From the NCBI GenBank assembly GCA_963824545.1, contig CAWGPP010000024.1, forward strand, positions 1 to 64,000: DNA of 64,000 nt, in the 5' to 3' direction. The notes below the pieces were generated by a model. It was not told where the DNA came from. It ran no database searches and worked only from the letters and a program-made list of their open reading frames with translations. This document shows positions 31,528 through 39,184 of this stretch, piece by piece. Positions within the stretch are counted from its first letter, which is position 1. Every line of letters begins with the position of its first letter. A program made the position numbers and the translations under genes. This DNA is from Bog-532 sp963824545 (lineage in GTDB: Bacteria; Actinomycetota; Actinomycetes; Streptosporangiales; Streptosporangiaceae).

Positions 31528-31552
31528 GGAAGCGCGCCTAGCCAGGCACAAC

Positions 31553-31630
31553 GTACGTACCCTCACGCACCCAGGCGGTATGGGCAGGCGGCGGGCCGGA
31601 CATACCGGCCCGCCGCCGCGCTGTACGTAC
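31553..31630. promoter_or_regulatory. Paired GTACGTAC palindromes upstream of the XRE gene
   Basis: The 8-bp palindrome GTACGTAC occurs at 31553-31560 and again at 31623-31630, exactly 70 bp apart (about seven helical turns) in the 139-bp gap before the XRE start. A helical-phase pair suits an autoregulator that binds cooperatively. No other regulator gene is adjacent. Confidence 0.45.
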
Positions 31631-31666
31631 CATTTCTCAACCGGAATATCCCGCGGGGGGCCGATC

Positions 31667-32035
31667 ATGACAGATCCGTGGCAGGCGCAGAAGGAGGCGC
31701 TGGGTGCGTTCATCCGCAGCCAGCGCAAGCTGGCCAACCTGTCGCTGCGCCAGCTGGCCGATCTCACCAGTCTCTCCAATCCCTACCTCAGCCAGGTCGA
31801 GCGCGGCCTGCACCAGCCGTCCGTGCGTGCCCTGAAGTCGATCGCGGACGCGCTCAACGTGTCGGCCGAGACCCTGCTGGCCGAGGCCGGCCTGCTGGAC
31901 GCCATGACTCCGGAGAAACCGGACGACGGGCCGCCGCCGCAGACCGAGGCGGCCATCCGCGCCGACCAGCGGCTCAACGAGGCGCAGCGCACCGCGCTGA
32001 TCGCGGTCTACCGCAGCATGCTGGACCATGAGTGA
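31667..32035 (+). CDS. XRE family regulator associated with PHA genes
   Basis: 122 residues. The Cro/C1-type helix-turn-helix spans residues about 12-66: FIRSQRKLANLSLRQLADLTSLSNPYLSQVERGLHQPS with SIADALNVSAETLL. A short acidic/Pro linker and a helical tail (RADQRLNEAQRTALIAVYRSML) follow. ATG 31667 is preceded by a GGGGGG tract; in-frame upstream sequence crosses the phasin gene's 3' end and is not conserved. XRE genes in this position beside phasin and phaC recur in actinobacteria, so a role in controlling granule genes is likely. The last codons overlap the MBL gene by 8 bp. Confidence 0.8.
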   Translation: MTDPWQAQKEALGAFIRSQRKLANLSLRQLADLTSLSNPYLSQVERGLHQPSVRALKSIADALNVSAETLLAEAGLLDAMTPEKPDDGPPPQTEAAIRADQRLNEAQRTALIAVYRSMLDHE

Positions 32036-32849
32036 TCCCGGGTGGGTCTGCGCGGCGTGCGGCAACCATTATCCGGCCGCGGCCACGCCGCCCGCAGCCT
32101 GCGTGATCTGCACCGACGAACGGCAGTGGGTGCCGCCGGCCGGGCAGCGCTGGACCACAATGGCGGACCTGGCCCGCGGCGGCCGGCACTGCACCATCTG
32201 GGAAGAGGAACCCGGCCTGCTCGGGATCGGGGTCGACCCGCCGGTCGGCATCGGCCAGCGCGGCCTGGTCGTCCGCACGCCCGGAGGCAACCTGCTGTGG
32301 GACCCGCCCGGATTCCTGGACGAGGCGGCGGTCAGCCGGGTCCGGGAGGCGGGCGGGCTGCGCGCGGTGACCGCCAGCCACCCGCACTTCTACGGGGCGA
32401 TGGCCGAATGGGGCCGGGCCTTCGGCGCGGACATCCTGGTACCCGAGGCGGACGCGGCGTGGGTGACGCACCCCGACCCGGCCGTCCGCACCTGGTCCGC
32501 GCGGCATCCGGTGCTGCCCGGCGTCACCCTCGTCCAGTGCGGCGGCCACTTCCCCGGCAGCGCCGTCGTGCACTGGGCCGGCGGGGCGGACGGCGCGGGG
32601 GTGCTGCTGACCGGCGACACGATCTTCGTCACGCCGGGCGAGGACCGGATCACCTTCGTGTGGAGCGCGCCGAACCGGCTGCCGCTGCCCGAGGCCGCGG
32701 TCCGCGGGGTCGTCCGCGCGGTGCGCCCTTTCACGTTCGACCGCATCTACGGCGGCTGGGCCCCGGCCATCCGCCAGGACGCGCGCCGGGTGCTGGAAAA
32801 CTCCGCCGGCCGTTACATCCAGTTCCTCCGCGGCGAGGCGCCGGGCTGA
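32028..32849 (+). CDS. MBL-fold metallohydrolase with N-terminal rubredoxin-like zinc ribbon
   Basis: 273 residues. The N-terminus has two CxxC knuckles (CAAC and CVIC, residues about 8-29). The rest is a metallo-beta-lactamase-like domain: GQRGLVVRTPGGNLLWDPPGF, SHPHFYGAMAEW (a modified HxHxD motif, with Tyr/Gly replacing the usual spacing residues), CGGHFPGSAVVHW, LLTGDTIFVTPGED and RIYGGW. Such proteins without the full HxHxDH motif are common and their reactions are unknown. ATG overlaps the XRE stop by 8 bp, so it is cotranscribed and translationally coupled with the regulator. Confidence 0.75.
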   Translation: MSDPGWVCAACGNHYPAAATPPAACVICTDERQWVPPAGQRWTTMADLARGGRHCTIWEEEPGLLGIGVDPPVGIGQRGLVVRTPGGNLLWDPPGFLDEAAVSRVREAGGLRAVTASHPHFYGAMAEWGRAFGADILVPEADAAWVTHPDPAVRTWSARHPVLPGVTLVQCGGHFPGSAVVHWAGGADGAGVLLTGDTIFVTPGEDRITFVWSAPNRLPLPEAAVRGVVRAVRPFTFDRIYGGWAPAIRQDARRVLENSAGRYIQFLRGEAPG

Positions 32850-32855
32850 GCAGGC

Positions 32856-33506
32856 TCAGCGCGTGCGGTCGCCCGCCGTCTCCGCCGGGCGGACGCCGTT
32901 CCCGGCGCGCACCTCGGCCCGGCGCCGCCGGAGGAAGATCCAGGCCGCGACGACCACGGCCACGGCCACGATCGCGGCGATGACGTAGGTGACGCCGTGG
33001 AAGTCGTTCACGATCTGCTGCCAGTTGCCGCCGACGGCGTAACCGGCTAGCGCCAGCCCGGCCGTCCAGGGGATGCAGCCGATGGTGGTGTACACGCCGA
33101 ACCGCAGCGGCGGCATCTCGGCGAACCCGGCGGGCAGCGAGATGAACGTGCGCACGACGGGCAGCACCCGGCTGATCAGGACGGTCTTCTCGCCGTGCCG
33201 GGCAAACCACCGCTCGGCGCGGTCGATGTCGTGCTCGCGCAGCCACACCCGCCGGCCCCAGCGGCGCAGCGACGCCTGGCCGGCGTACCGGCCCACCGCC
33301 CAGGCGAGGTAGCTGCCCACGACGTTCCCGGCCACCCCGGCCACGATCACGAGGGCCAGGTTGAGGCGGCCGCCGGCGACCGCGCCGGCCGCGAGCGCGC
33401 CGCCAAACGTCATGATCAGCTCGGACGGGATCGGGATGCACGCTGATTCCGCCACCATCAGCAGGAACACGGCCGCGTAGCCATACGTGGCAATGAAGTG
33501 CTGCAT
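32856..33506 (-). CDS. DedA family membrane protein
   Basis: 216 residues with the DedA/SNARE-associated (VTT) fold: ESACIPIPSELIMTFGGALA at the N-terminal re-entrant loop, GNVVGSYLAWAVGRYAG, RWFARHGEKTVLISRVLPVVRTFISLPAGFAEM, and a final span VIAAIVAVAVVVAAWIFL before an Arg-rich tail. Conserved E and the R-x-x-P-x-x-R-T pattern are present. DedA proteins work in undecaprenyl phosphate or lipid flipping and envelope homeostasis. It stands convergent to the MBL gene (6 bp between stops) and divergent from the BlaI/M56 pair. Confidence 0.85.
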   Translation of the reverse strand: MQHFIATYGYAAVFLLMVAESACIPIPSELIMTFGGALAAGAVAGGRLNLALVIVAGVAGNVVGSYLAWAVGRYAGQASLRRWGRRVWLREHDIDRAERWFARHGEKTVLISRVLPVVRTFISLPAGFAEMPPLRFGVYTTIGCIPWTAGLALAGYAVGGNWQQIVNDFHGVTYVIAAIVAVAVVVAAWIFLRRRRAEVRAGNGVRPAETAGDRTR

Positions 33507-33626
33507 ACGCTCGCTTTCCTCTGGGGTAGGCGCCGGTCCCCCCCGCCCCCAGGTCCAAGGGCGGGAGGAATCCGGCCTATGCGTTACCGGTGCCCGGCCA
33601 CGGCATGACAGAATTCTCTCAGCAGC

Positions 33627-33662
33627 TTCTACGGTCCAGTAGAATTTCTACACATTTGTAGA
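33627..33662. promoter_or_regulatory. Two tandem inverted repeats, probable BlaI-type operators
   Basis: TTCTAC-GGTCCA-GTAGAA (33627-33644) and TCTACA-CATT-TGTAGA (33647-33662) are perfect inverted repeats three bases apart, about 50-85 bp before the BlaI-like start. BlaI/MecI dimers bind TACA/TGTA-type dyads, often in pairs, so the regulator probably represses its own operon here. Confidence 0.7.
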
Positions 33663-33713
33663 TGTTACCTCATCCCGCCCGGAAGACGAACGCGAATTGA
33701 TGAGCGCACAATC

Positions 33714-34100
33714 ATGAGCGCTGGCGACGACGGCAGCGCCCGCCGCGCCGCCGGTGAGCTGGAAGGCGCGGTCCTCGGCGTGCTGCACGCCGCGGGCGAG
33801 CCGCTGTCCCCCGGCACGGTCCGGGAGCGGCTCGGCGACGGCCTCGCCTACACCACGGTGGTGACGATCCTGTCCCGGCTGCACGCCAAGGGCGTGCTGG
33901 AGCGGGCCCGCGCGGGACGCGCCTACCTGTACGCCCCGGTGGCCGACGAACCGGGGCTCGCGGCCCGCCGGATGGCGACCGTGCTGGCCGCTGAACCGGA
34001 CCGCGAGGCCGTGCTGGCCCGGTTCGTCTCGGGCCTCTCGGAATCGGACGAGCAGATGCTGCGCCGTATGCTCGGGACCGAGGAAACCGGCCGGGACTGA
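33714..34100 (+). CDS. BlaI/MecI/CopY family repressor
   Basis: 128 residues. The winged helix is ELEGAVLGVLHAAGEPLSPGTVRERLGDGLAYTTVVTILSRLHAKGVLERARAGRAYLY, with the family hallmark AYTTVVTILSRLHAKG. The C-terminal dimerisation helices end in SESDEQMLRRML. BlaI-type repressors control beta-lactamase or cell-wall and oxidative-stress genes and are inactivated by proteolysis from an M56 membrane sensor. Such a gene is the next in this operon, 11 bp downstream. ATG start at 33714. Two operator-like dyads lie upstream. Confidence 0.88.
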   Translation: MSAGDDGSARRAAGELEGAVLGVLHAAGEPLSPGTVRERLGDGLAYTTVVTILSRLHAKGVLERARAGRAYLYAPVADEPGLAARRMATVLAAEPDREAVLARFVSGLSESDEQMLRRMLGTEETGRD

Positions 34101-34111
34101 GGAGCACCGCC

Positions 34112-35128
34112 GTGCATCTGGCTATCTACCTGCCGCTCGCCGCGCCGCTGGCCGCGGCCGCGAGCGCGCGGGCCATCGCCAGCCGGCTCCCTCCGCAGGC
34201 CGCCACCTGGCTGCTGACGGCCGCGGCGGTGGCGCTGGCCGCGCTGAGCACGGCCGTCCTTGGCCTGGTCGCCTGCACCGCGTTGCTGCGCATCCCGCTG
34301 GTCGCCGCGCTCGGTCACATGTCGCTGCAGGTGGCCCGGCGCAACGACCCGGCGTCCGTGTCGGCCGCGGTGGGCGCGGCGGCGCTGCTCGCGGTGGCCA
34401 CCGCGGCGGCCTGCCGGGCCGCCTGGCGGCGCGTGCGGGCCCTGGTCTCCGCCGCCCGGCAGGGGCGCTGCCTGCCCGGATCCGGCCAGGTCGTGGTGGT
34501 GCCTGACGGTGGCGCGGACGCGTACGCGGTACCCGGCTGGCCCGGCCGGATCGTGGTCACCGCCGGGATGCTGGACGCCCTCGAGCCGGCCGAACGGCAG
34601 GTCCTGCTCGCGCACGAGCACGCGCACGCACGCAGCCACCACTACCTGTTCACCGCGCTGACCTACCTCGCGGCGGCCGCCAACCCGCTGCTGCGCCCGG
34701 TGGCGGAGGCCGTGACCTACACGGTCGAACGGTGGGCCGACGAGACGGCCGCCCGGCACTGCGGCGACCGGCGCCTGGCGGCCCGGGCCATCGGGAAGGC
34801 GGCGCTCGCCTCGGCCGACCGTTCGATGCCCGGCCCCGGCGCGGCCGCGCTGGGAATCGCCGGGCCGCTCGGTACCCGCGCCAAGCGGCTGGGCGCGTGG
34901 GCCCGCCTCGGCTGGGCGGCCGGGCTCCGCCAGGTCTTCGGGCGCGGCGAGGCGGGGCCGGTGCCGCGCCGGGTGGCCGCGCTGCTGGCGCCGCCGCCGC
35001 GGATCCGCCCGCTGCTGGTGGCCGCGGTCGCCGCCGTGGTGCTCATCTCCAGCGTCGCGGCCCTGGACGCGGCGCGCGAGCTGCACGCCGTCGTCGAGCA
35101 GGCCCAGGTCTTCACGGGCCGCTCCTGA
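34112..35128 (+). CDS. M56 (BlaR1-like) membrane metallopeptidase
   Basis: 338 residues. Hydrophobic spans at the N-terminus (two, 1-60), near 85-105 and at the C-terminus (LLVAAVAAVVLISSVAAL) flank a cytosolic zincin with HEHAH (LLAHEHAHARSHH, about residue 167) and the downstream ligand in VERWADETAARHCGD. No extracellular penicillin-binding domain is present, as usual for actinobacterial M56 proteins. The likely job is to cleave the BlaI-like repressor encoded 11 bp upstream on envelope or redox stress. GTG start after GAGGAGC. Confidence 0.82.
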   Translation: MHLAIYLPLAAPLAAAASARAIASRLPPQAATWLLTAAAVALAALSTAVLGLVACTALLRIPLVAALGHMSLQVARRNDPASVSAAVGAAALLAVATAAACRAAWRRVRALVSAARQGRCLPGSGQVVVVPDGGADAYAVPGWPGRIVVTAGMLDALEPAERQVLLAHEHAHARSHHYLFTALTYLAAAANPLLRPVAEAVTYTVERWADETAARHCGDRRLAARAIGKAALASADRSMPGPGAAALGIAGPLGTRAKRLGAWARLGWAAGLRQVFGRGEAGPVPRRVAALLAPPPRIRPLLVAAVAAVVLISSVAALDAARELHAVVEQAQVFTGRS

Positions 35129-35279
35129 GGCCGGGCGGTGCGGGGAAGGCGGCCGCCGGGGACAGCCGCCTTCCCGCGTCGCGCGCCAAGCCGCGGCCGG
35201 GAGGGGAAGGCCGCCCGGCCCGGTGCGCGAGTCATGGCCCCGGCCCAGGTGGAAGATTCGGCCACACTGCCCGATTTCA

Positions 35280-35299
35280 GAAGTACGTGTACGTACTTC
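35280..35299. promoter_or_regulatory. Perfect inverted repeat, candidate TetR operator
   Basis: GAAGTACG-TGTA-CGTACTTC has 8-bp perfect arms and lies 27 bp before the GTG of the TetR gene at 35326. Position and symmetry fit autorepression. It shares the GTACGTAC-like core with the palindromes upstream of the XRE gene, which may be coincidence. Confidence 0.6.
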
Positions 35300-35325
35300 A
35301 GGCATTAGCCAGCTACTCTAGGCGC

Positions 35326-36024
35326 GTGGCCGACACCAGGCAAGGGGGAACGCTCGCCGACACGCACGAGGGCAAGCCCGGGCTTCCCCGCGGCCGCAGC
35401 CGGCTGCCGGTCCTGGCCGTCCAGGCCTCCCAGCGGGAACGGCTGGTGCGCGCGGTCGTGGCCGCGGTGGCGGAGTCGGGTTACCCGGCCGTGACGGTGG
35501 CCGATATCGTGCGGCGGGCCCGGGTGTCGCGGGCGGCCTTCTACACGCACTTCGCCGACAAGGAGGACTGCTTCCTGTCCGCTTCGCGGGAGGGCGGGGA
35601 GCTGATGGTCGGCCGGATCATCGCCGCCACCCGCGCGCTCCCGGCCGCGGCGGCGGACGAAGACGTGCTCCGGGTGGCCTGCCGCGCCTTCCTCGCGTTC
35701 GTGTCCGGCGAACCGGAATTCTCCAAGATCTTCTACATTGACATGCCGGCCGCCGGCCCACGCGCGTGGGAACGCCTGGACGCGGCGCAGCACAGGTACG
35801 CCGTGCTGAACCAGGTGTGGCATGAACGGGCCCGGATCCGCCACCCCGACTGGCCGGCGGTCCCCTACGAGGCCTACCTGGCGCTGGCCGGGGCCACGGC
35901 CGAACTGGTCCGCGCGCGGGTCCGCGCCGGCGAGGCGGACATCATTCCCACCATGGAGGACACCATCGTCTCGCTGCATCTGGCGGTCATGGCCGGCCGC
36001 CGCTGGGAACGCAGCGCGCCTTAA
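35326..36024 (+). CDS. TetR family transcriptional regulator
   Basis: 232 residues. The N-terminal HTH reads RLVRAVVAAVAESGYPAVTVADIVRRARVSRAAFYTHFADKEDCFLSA (about 38-86), a classic TetR_N. A ligand-binding helical domain follows. GTG 35326 was taken because the preceding in-frame sequence overlaps the M56 gene and an inverted repeat lies just upstream. The stop overlaps, on the other strand, the 3' end of an acyl-CoA synthetase relic. The neighbouring degradation genes on the minus strand may be its targets, but this is only an inference. Confidence 0.8.
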   Translation: MADTRQGGTLADTHEGKPGLPRGRSRLPVLAVQASQRERLVRAVVAAVAESGYPAVTVADIVRRARVSRAAFYTHFADKEDCFLSASREGGELMVGRIIAATRALPAAAADEDVLRVACRAFLAFVSGEPEFSKIFYIDMPAAGPRAWERLDAAQHRYAVLNQVWHERARIRHPDWPAVPYEAYLALAGATAELVRARVRAGEADIIPTMEDTIVSLHLAVMAGRRWERSAP

Positions 36025-36112
36025 TCACGCCAGGTGATGAGCGCGTCCAGCGCCTCCACGTGCGCCCGCGCACCAGCAGCGGGTTGACTTCAAGGGACTC
36101 CAGCCGACGGGC
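36021..36112 (-). pseudogene. 3' relic of an ATP-grasp (ADP-forming) acyl-CoA synthetase
   Basis: Reading the minus strand, one frame gives RLESLEVNPLLVRG and the next AHVEALDALITWRD-stop (stop at 36021-36023). Together they match the end of the ATP-grasp subunit of NDP-forming acyl-CoA synthetases, whose tail is EVNPLLV...ALDALI. Only about 30 codons survive, with a frameshift. Genes of this family are often next to the DUF35 and thiolase genes found here, so the operon was probably longer. Confidence 0.6.
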
Positions 36113-36565
36113 TCATCGTGCCACCTCCGGCACCTCCGGCATCTCCGGCGCCTCTGGCGCCACTGTCTCTGGCGCCACTGTCTCTGGCGGGGCTGGGCGG
36201 AAGCAGGGCAGGGCCACGTCGGCGATCTCCTCGACGGTCATCCGGACCCGCATGCCGATCGCCACGTTCCTTGTCCCGACGATCCGGGTCATCATGCGAA
36301 CGCCCTCGTCCAGATCGACCAGGGCCACCGTGAACGGCGCCTGGTCCGCGAAGTCACCGAACCCGCGGTGGGCCACCGTATAGGAATAGACGCTCCCCGT
36401 CCCGGCCGCGGTGAACCAGGTCAGCGCGCCGCTGAAGCAGTGCGGGCAGACCGCGCGCGGGTAGAACACCGCCTCGCCGCAGGCCTCGCAGCGCTGCAGC
36501 CGCAGTTCACCGGCCGCGATCGCGTCCCAGTACGGCTTGGTGTCGGCGTCGGGAACCGGCTTCAC
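36113..36565 (-). CDS. DUF35 (Zn-ribbon/OB-fold) protein, partner of Ltp-type thiolase
   Basis: 150 residues. A rubredoxin-like zinc ribbon (CEACGEAVFYPRAVCPHC, about 26-43) is followed by an OB-fold with SVYSYTVAHRGFGDF, FTVALVDLDEGVRMMTRI and IGMRVRMTVEE. DUF35 proteins bind acyl-CoA and pair with thiolase-like proteins; in steroid side-chain breakdown the ChsH2 DUF35 domain and Ltp2 form a retro-aldolase. The thiolase-like gene is 20 bp upstream on the same strand, so such a complex is likely. The tail carries a Pro/Glu/Val repeat (PETVAPETVAPEAPEMPEVPEV). Confidence 0.82.
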   Translation of the reverse strand: MKPVPDADTKPYWDAIAAGELRLQRCEACGEAVFYPRAVCPHCFSGALTWFTAAGTGSVYSYTVAHRGFGDFADQAPFTVALVDLDEGVRMMTRIVGTRNVAIGMRVRMTVEEIADVALPCFRPAPPETVAPETVAPEAPEMPEVPEVAR

Positions 36566-36585
36566 CGGCAGCTCCTTGCGTAGGT

Positions 36586-37737
36586 TCAGATGGTGGCGAG
36601 CACGACGGTGGCGGCCGAGGACAGTACCCCGCCGGTGCCGTGCACCAGCGCGATCTCCGCGTCCGGCACCTGGCGGGCCCAGAAGAAGTCCCCCCGCAGC
36701 TGCCGGACGGCCTCGATGAGCAGGAAGATCCCGTACATGCCGGGGTGCGTGTAGGCCAGGCCGCCGCCGTTGGTGTTCATCGGGAACTCACCGCCCGGCG
36801 CCGTCCGGCCCCCCGCCACGAAGTCCTTGGCCTCGCCCGGCTTGCAGAAGCCCAGCGATTCCAGCGTCAGCAGGACCGTGATCGTGAACGAGTCGTAGAT
36901 CTCCGCCACGTCGATGTCGTCCACGGTGACGCCCGCCATCTTCATCGCGGCCGGCCCGCTCTGGGCGGCCCCGGTGACGGTCAGGTCCGGCATGCTGGGG
37001 ATCGTGGCGTGTGTGTGGGTCTCGCCGTGCCCCAGGATCACCACCGGCCGGGTGGCGACGTCCGGCCAGCGGTCCTCGGCGGCGATCACGACCGCCCCGC
37101 CGCCGTCGGTGACCAGGCAGCAGTCGAGCTTGTGCAGCGGATCACAGATCATTGGCGAGGCCAGCACGTCCTCGACGGTGATCAGATCGCGGTACCAGGC
37201 GCGCGGGTTCAGCCGCGCCCACTGCCGGGCCGCGACCGCGACCTCGGCGAGGTCCTCGCTGGTCGTGCCGTACTGGTACATGTGCCGCATGGCGGCCAGC
37301 GCGTACGCGCCGACCGGCATAGGCAGCCCGTACGGCAGCTCGAACTGCGCGGTGAGCTCGGCCGGGCGCGGGGCGTTCCGGCTCTGGCCCGTCCGCTGGG
37401 TGCTGCCGTAGGTGATCAGGGCCACGTCGATCAGGCCCGCCTCGATGGCCGCGGCGGCGTGACCCGCGTGCGCCTCGAAGGACGAGCCGCCGATGTTCGT
37501 GCTGTCGGTGTACCGGGGCTGGATACCGAGGTATTCGGCCAGCGTCGTGGTCGGGGCCCAGCTCCACGCGCCGGCCGTGAACACCGCGTCGACGGTGTCC
37601 TTGGCCAGGCCCGCCTCGCGCAGCGCGGCCTGGGCCGCGAGCGCCTGCTGGGACAGCACGGTCAGCTGGGGTGTCAGGCCGACGTCGGATTCGGCGACGC
37701 CGACGATCGCGGCCCGGCGGCCCGGGCGGGGGGTCAT
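36586..37737 (-). CDS. Thiolase-superfamily lipid-transfer (Ltp/SCP2-thiolase-like) protein
   Basis: 383 residues with the thiolase fold: AAIVGVAESDVG, FTAGAWSWAPTTTLAEYLGI, GHAAAAIEAGLIDVALITYGST, LDCCLVTDGGGAVVIA, AEIYDSFTITVLLTLE and GGLAYTHPGMYGIFLLIEA. The position of the usual thiolase nucleophilic Cys reads IGGSSFEAHAG, with Ser in its place, as in lipid-transfer-protein-type members that act as aldolases. Together with the adjacent DUF35 gene it probably forms an Ltp-ChsH2-like retro-aldolase for acyl-CoA side chains. An acyl-CoA dehydrogenase gene is 54 bp upstream in the same direction. Confidence 0.8.
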   Translation of the reverse strand: MTPRPGRRAAIVGVAESDVGLTPQLTVLSQQALAAQAALREAGLAKDTVDAVFTAGAWSWAPTTTLAEYLGIQPRYTDSTNIGGSSFEAHAGHAAAAIEAGLIDVALITYGSTQRTGQSRNAPRPAELTAQFELPYGLPMPVGAYALAAMRHMYQYGTTSEDLAEVAVAARQWARLNPRAWYRDLITVEDVLASPMICDPLHKLDCCLVTDGGGAVVIAAEDRWPDVATRPVVILGHGETHTHATIPSMPDLTVTGAAQSGPAAMKMAGVTVDDIDVAEIYDSFTITVLLTLESLGFCKPGEAKDFVAGGRTAPGGEFPMNTNGGGLAYTHPGMYGIFLLIEAVRQLRGDFFWARQVPDAEIALVHGTGGVLSSAATVVLATI

Positions 37738-37791
37738 GCAGGGGCTCCGCGGTCGTTCATGCGATGGTTATGCCCCAATGGCCCCGATCCT

Positions 37792-38949
37792 CTACTCCCC
37801 GATCCTGCCGAGTTTGACGTGGCTCCTGAGCAGGTTGCGCGCGATGGTGAGACGCTGGATCTCGTCGGTGCCCTCGTAGATCCGCAGCAGGCGCAGTTCG
37901 CGGTACCAGCGTTCGACGGGAAGTTCCTTGGTGTAGCCCATGCCGCCGTGGATCTGCATCACCCGGTCGACGACCTCGTTAGCCATCACCGCCCCGTCGA
38001 GCTTGGCGATCGAGGACGCGTGCCGCGCGTCGAGGCCCGCCTGCACCCGCCACGCTGCGTACAGCGTGAGCCACTTGGCGCTCTCAATGTCGACCTGGGA
38101 GTCGGCTATCTTCCACTGGATGGCCTGGTAGTCGGCGATGGGGTGGCCCATCGAGATCCGGATCTTCGCGTAGTCGATCGCCATCTGCAGCAGCCGTTCG
38201 GCCGAGCCGACCGCCCGCGCCGGGATCAGGTAACGCCCCTGCCGGATCCACTGCATGGCCAGCTCAAAGCCCTTGCCGACCTCGCCGAGCACGCTGCTGG
38301 CCGGCACCCGGACGTCCTCGAAGACCAGCGCCGCCGGGCCCCACTCCCCCATCGTCGGGATCGGCTCGGACTTCCAGCCCATGTCCCGGTCGACCAGGAA
38401 GCAGGTGATCCCCTCGTCGGGCACGACCGCGAAGACCATCACGAAGTCCGCGTCGTTGCCCCGGGTGATGAAGGTCTTCTCGCCGTTGATGACGTAGTCG
38501 CCGCCGTCTTTGCGGGCGGACGCCCGGATGTTGCGGGCGTCGGAGCCGGCACCGGGCTCGGTGATGGCGAAGCAGGAGATCCGCTCCCCCTCGATGGTGG
38601 GGATCAGGTAACGCTGCTTCTGCTCCTCGTTGGCGGCGTACAGGATGTTGTCGGCGTAGCCGCCAAACGCGAACGGCACGAACGAGCGCCCGCACTCCAT
38701 GACCACGATGGCCGACATCACCGCGCCGAGGTCCATGCCCCCGTACTCCTCCGGGGTGTTGACCCCCCAGAAGCCGCTGCGCCGGGCCTTGTTCTGCAGG
38801 CCCCTGAGGACCTGATGGTCCAGCCCGGGCTGCCCGGCGCGCTCGTTGCGCAGCACCTCCGGCTCCAGCGGCATGACCTCCTTCTCGATGAAGGAGCGTA
38901 CGGTGTCCCGGATCTGCCGTTCCTCGTCGCTGAGCGAGAAGTCCACCAT
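37792..38949 (-). CDS. Acyl-CoA dehydrogenase
   Basis: 385 residues. FAITEPGAGSDARNIRASA (FAD/substrate-binding), GEKTFITRGNDADFVMVFA and IHGGMGYTKELPVERWYRELRLLRIYEGTDEIQRLTIARNLL are family hallmarks. The Glu of YEGTDEIQ is the usual catalytic base in medium/short-chain types. It introduces the alpha-beta double bond in acyl-CoA. ATG 38949 is preceded by GGAGGAAAGG; a longer start at 38982 is possible. First gene of the acyl-CoA dehydrogenase, thiolase and DUF35 operon. A palindrome at 39066-39082 upstream, next to a divergent TetR gene, suggests TetR control. Confidence 0.9.
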   Translation of the reverse strand: MVDFSLSDEERQIRDTVRSFIEKEVMPLEPEVLRNERAGQPGLDHQVLRGLQNKARRSGFWGVNTPEEYGGMDLGAVMSAIVVMECGRSFVPFAFGGYADNILYAANEEQKQRYLIPTIEGERISCFAITEPGAGSDARNIRASARKDGGDYVINGEKTFITRGNDADFVMVFAVVPDEGITCFLVDRDMGWKSEPIPTMGEWGPAALVFEDVRVPASSVLGEVGKGFELAMQWIRQGRYLIPARAVGSAERLLQMAIDYAKIRISMGHPIADYQAIQWKIADSQVDIESAKWLTLYAAWRVQAGLDARHASSIAKLDGAVMANEVVDRVMQIHGGMGYTKELPVERWYRELRLLRIYEGTDEIQRLTIARNLLRSHVKLGRIGE

Positions 38950-39065
38950 CTGCCGACGCCTTTCCTCCGGTCCGGCTGACACCAGTCATCCTGCCTGGCC
39001 GCCACCAGAACAAACCTGCTCACCAGACCAGGGCTCCTCTGACCGGCCGCATTTCGATCAGCTTT

Positions 39066-39082
39066 CTAGAATTCTGCTCTAG
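39066..39082. promoter_or_regulatory. Inverted repeat in the divergent region, candidate TetR operator
   Basis: CTAGA-ATTCTGC-TCTAG: 5-bp perfect arms, with an internal AGAATTCT palindrome. It lies in an AT-richer patch between the divergent acyl-CoA dehydrogenase and TetR genes. TAGAA/TTCTA-type half-sites are typical for TetR regulators of lipid catabolism. Confidence 0.5.
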
Positions 39083-39184
39083 TACTACTCTGAGGCTGAC
39101 GGCAGGCGGCGCCGTTGTCAAACGACGGCGGCGTCCTTTTTCTCACCGACCTTACTTTTTCCGGGCGGACGGGCGGACAGGCGG

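Noticed and set aside
36640..38979. 779-codon plus-strand open frame opposite the thiolase and acyl-CoA dehydrogenase genes
   Set aside because: Shadow of two conserved genes in high-GC DNA.
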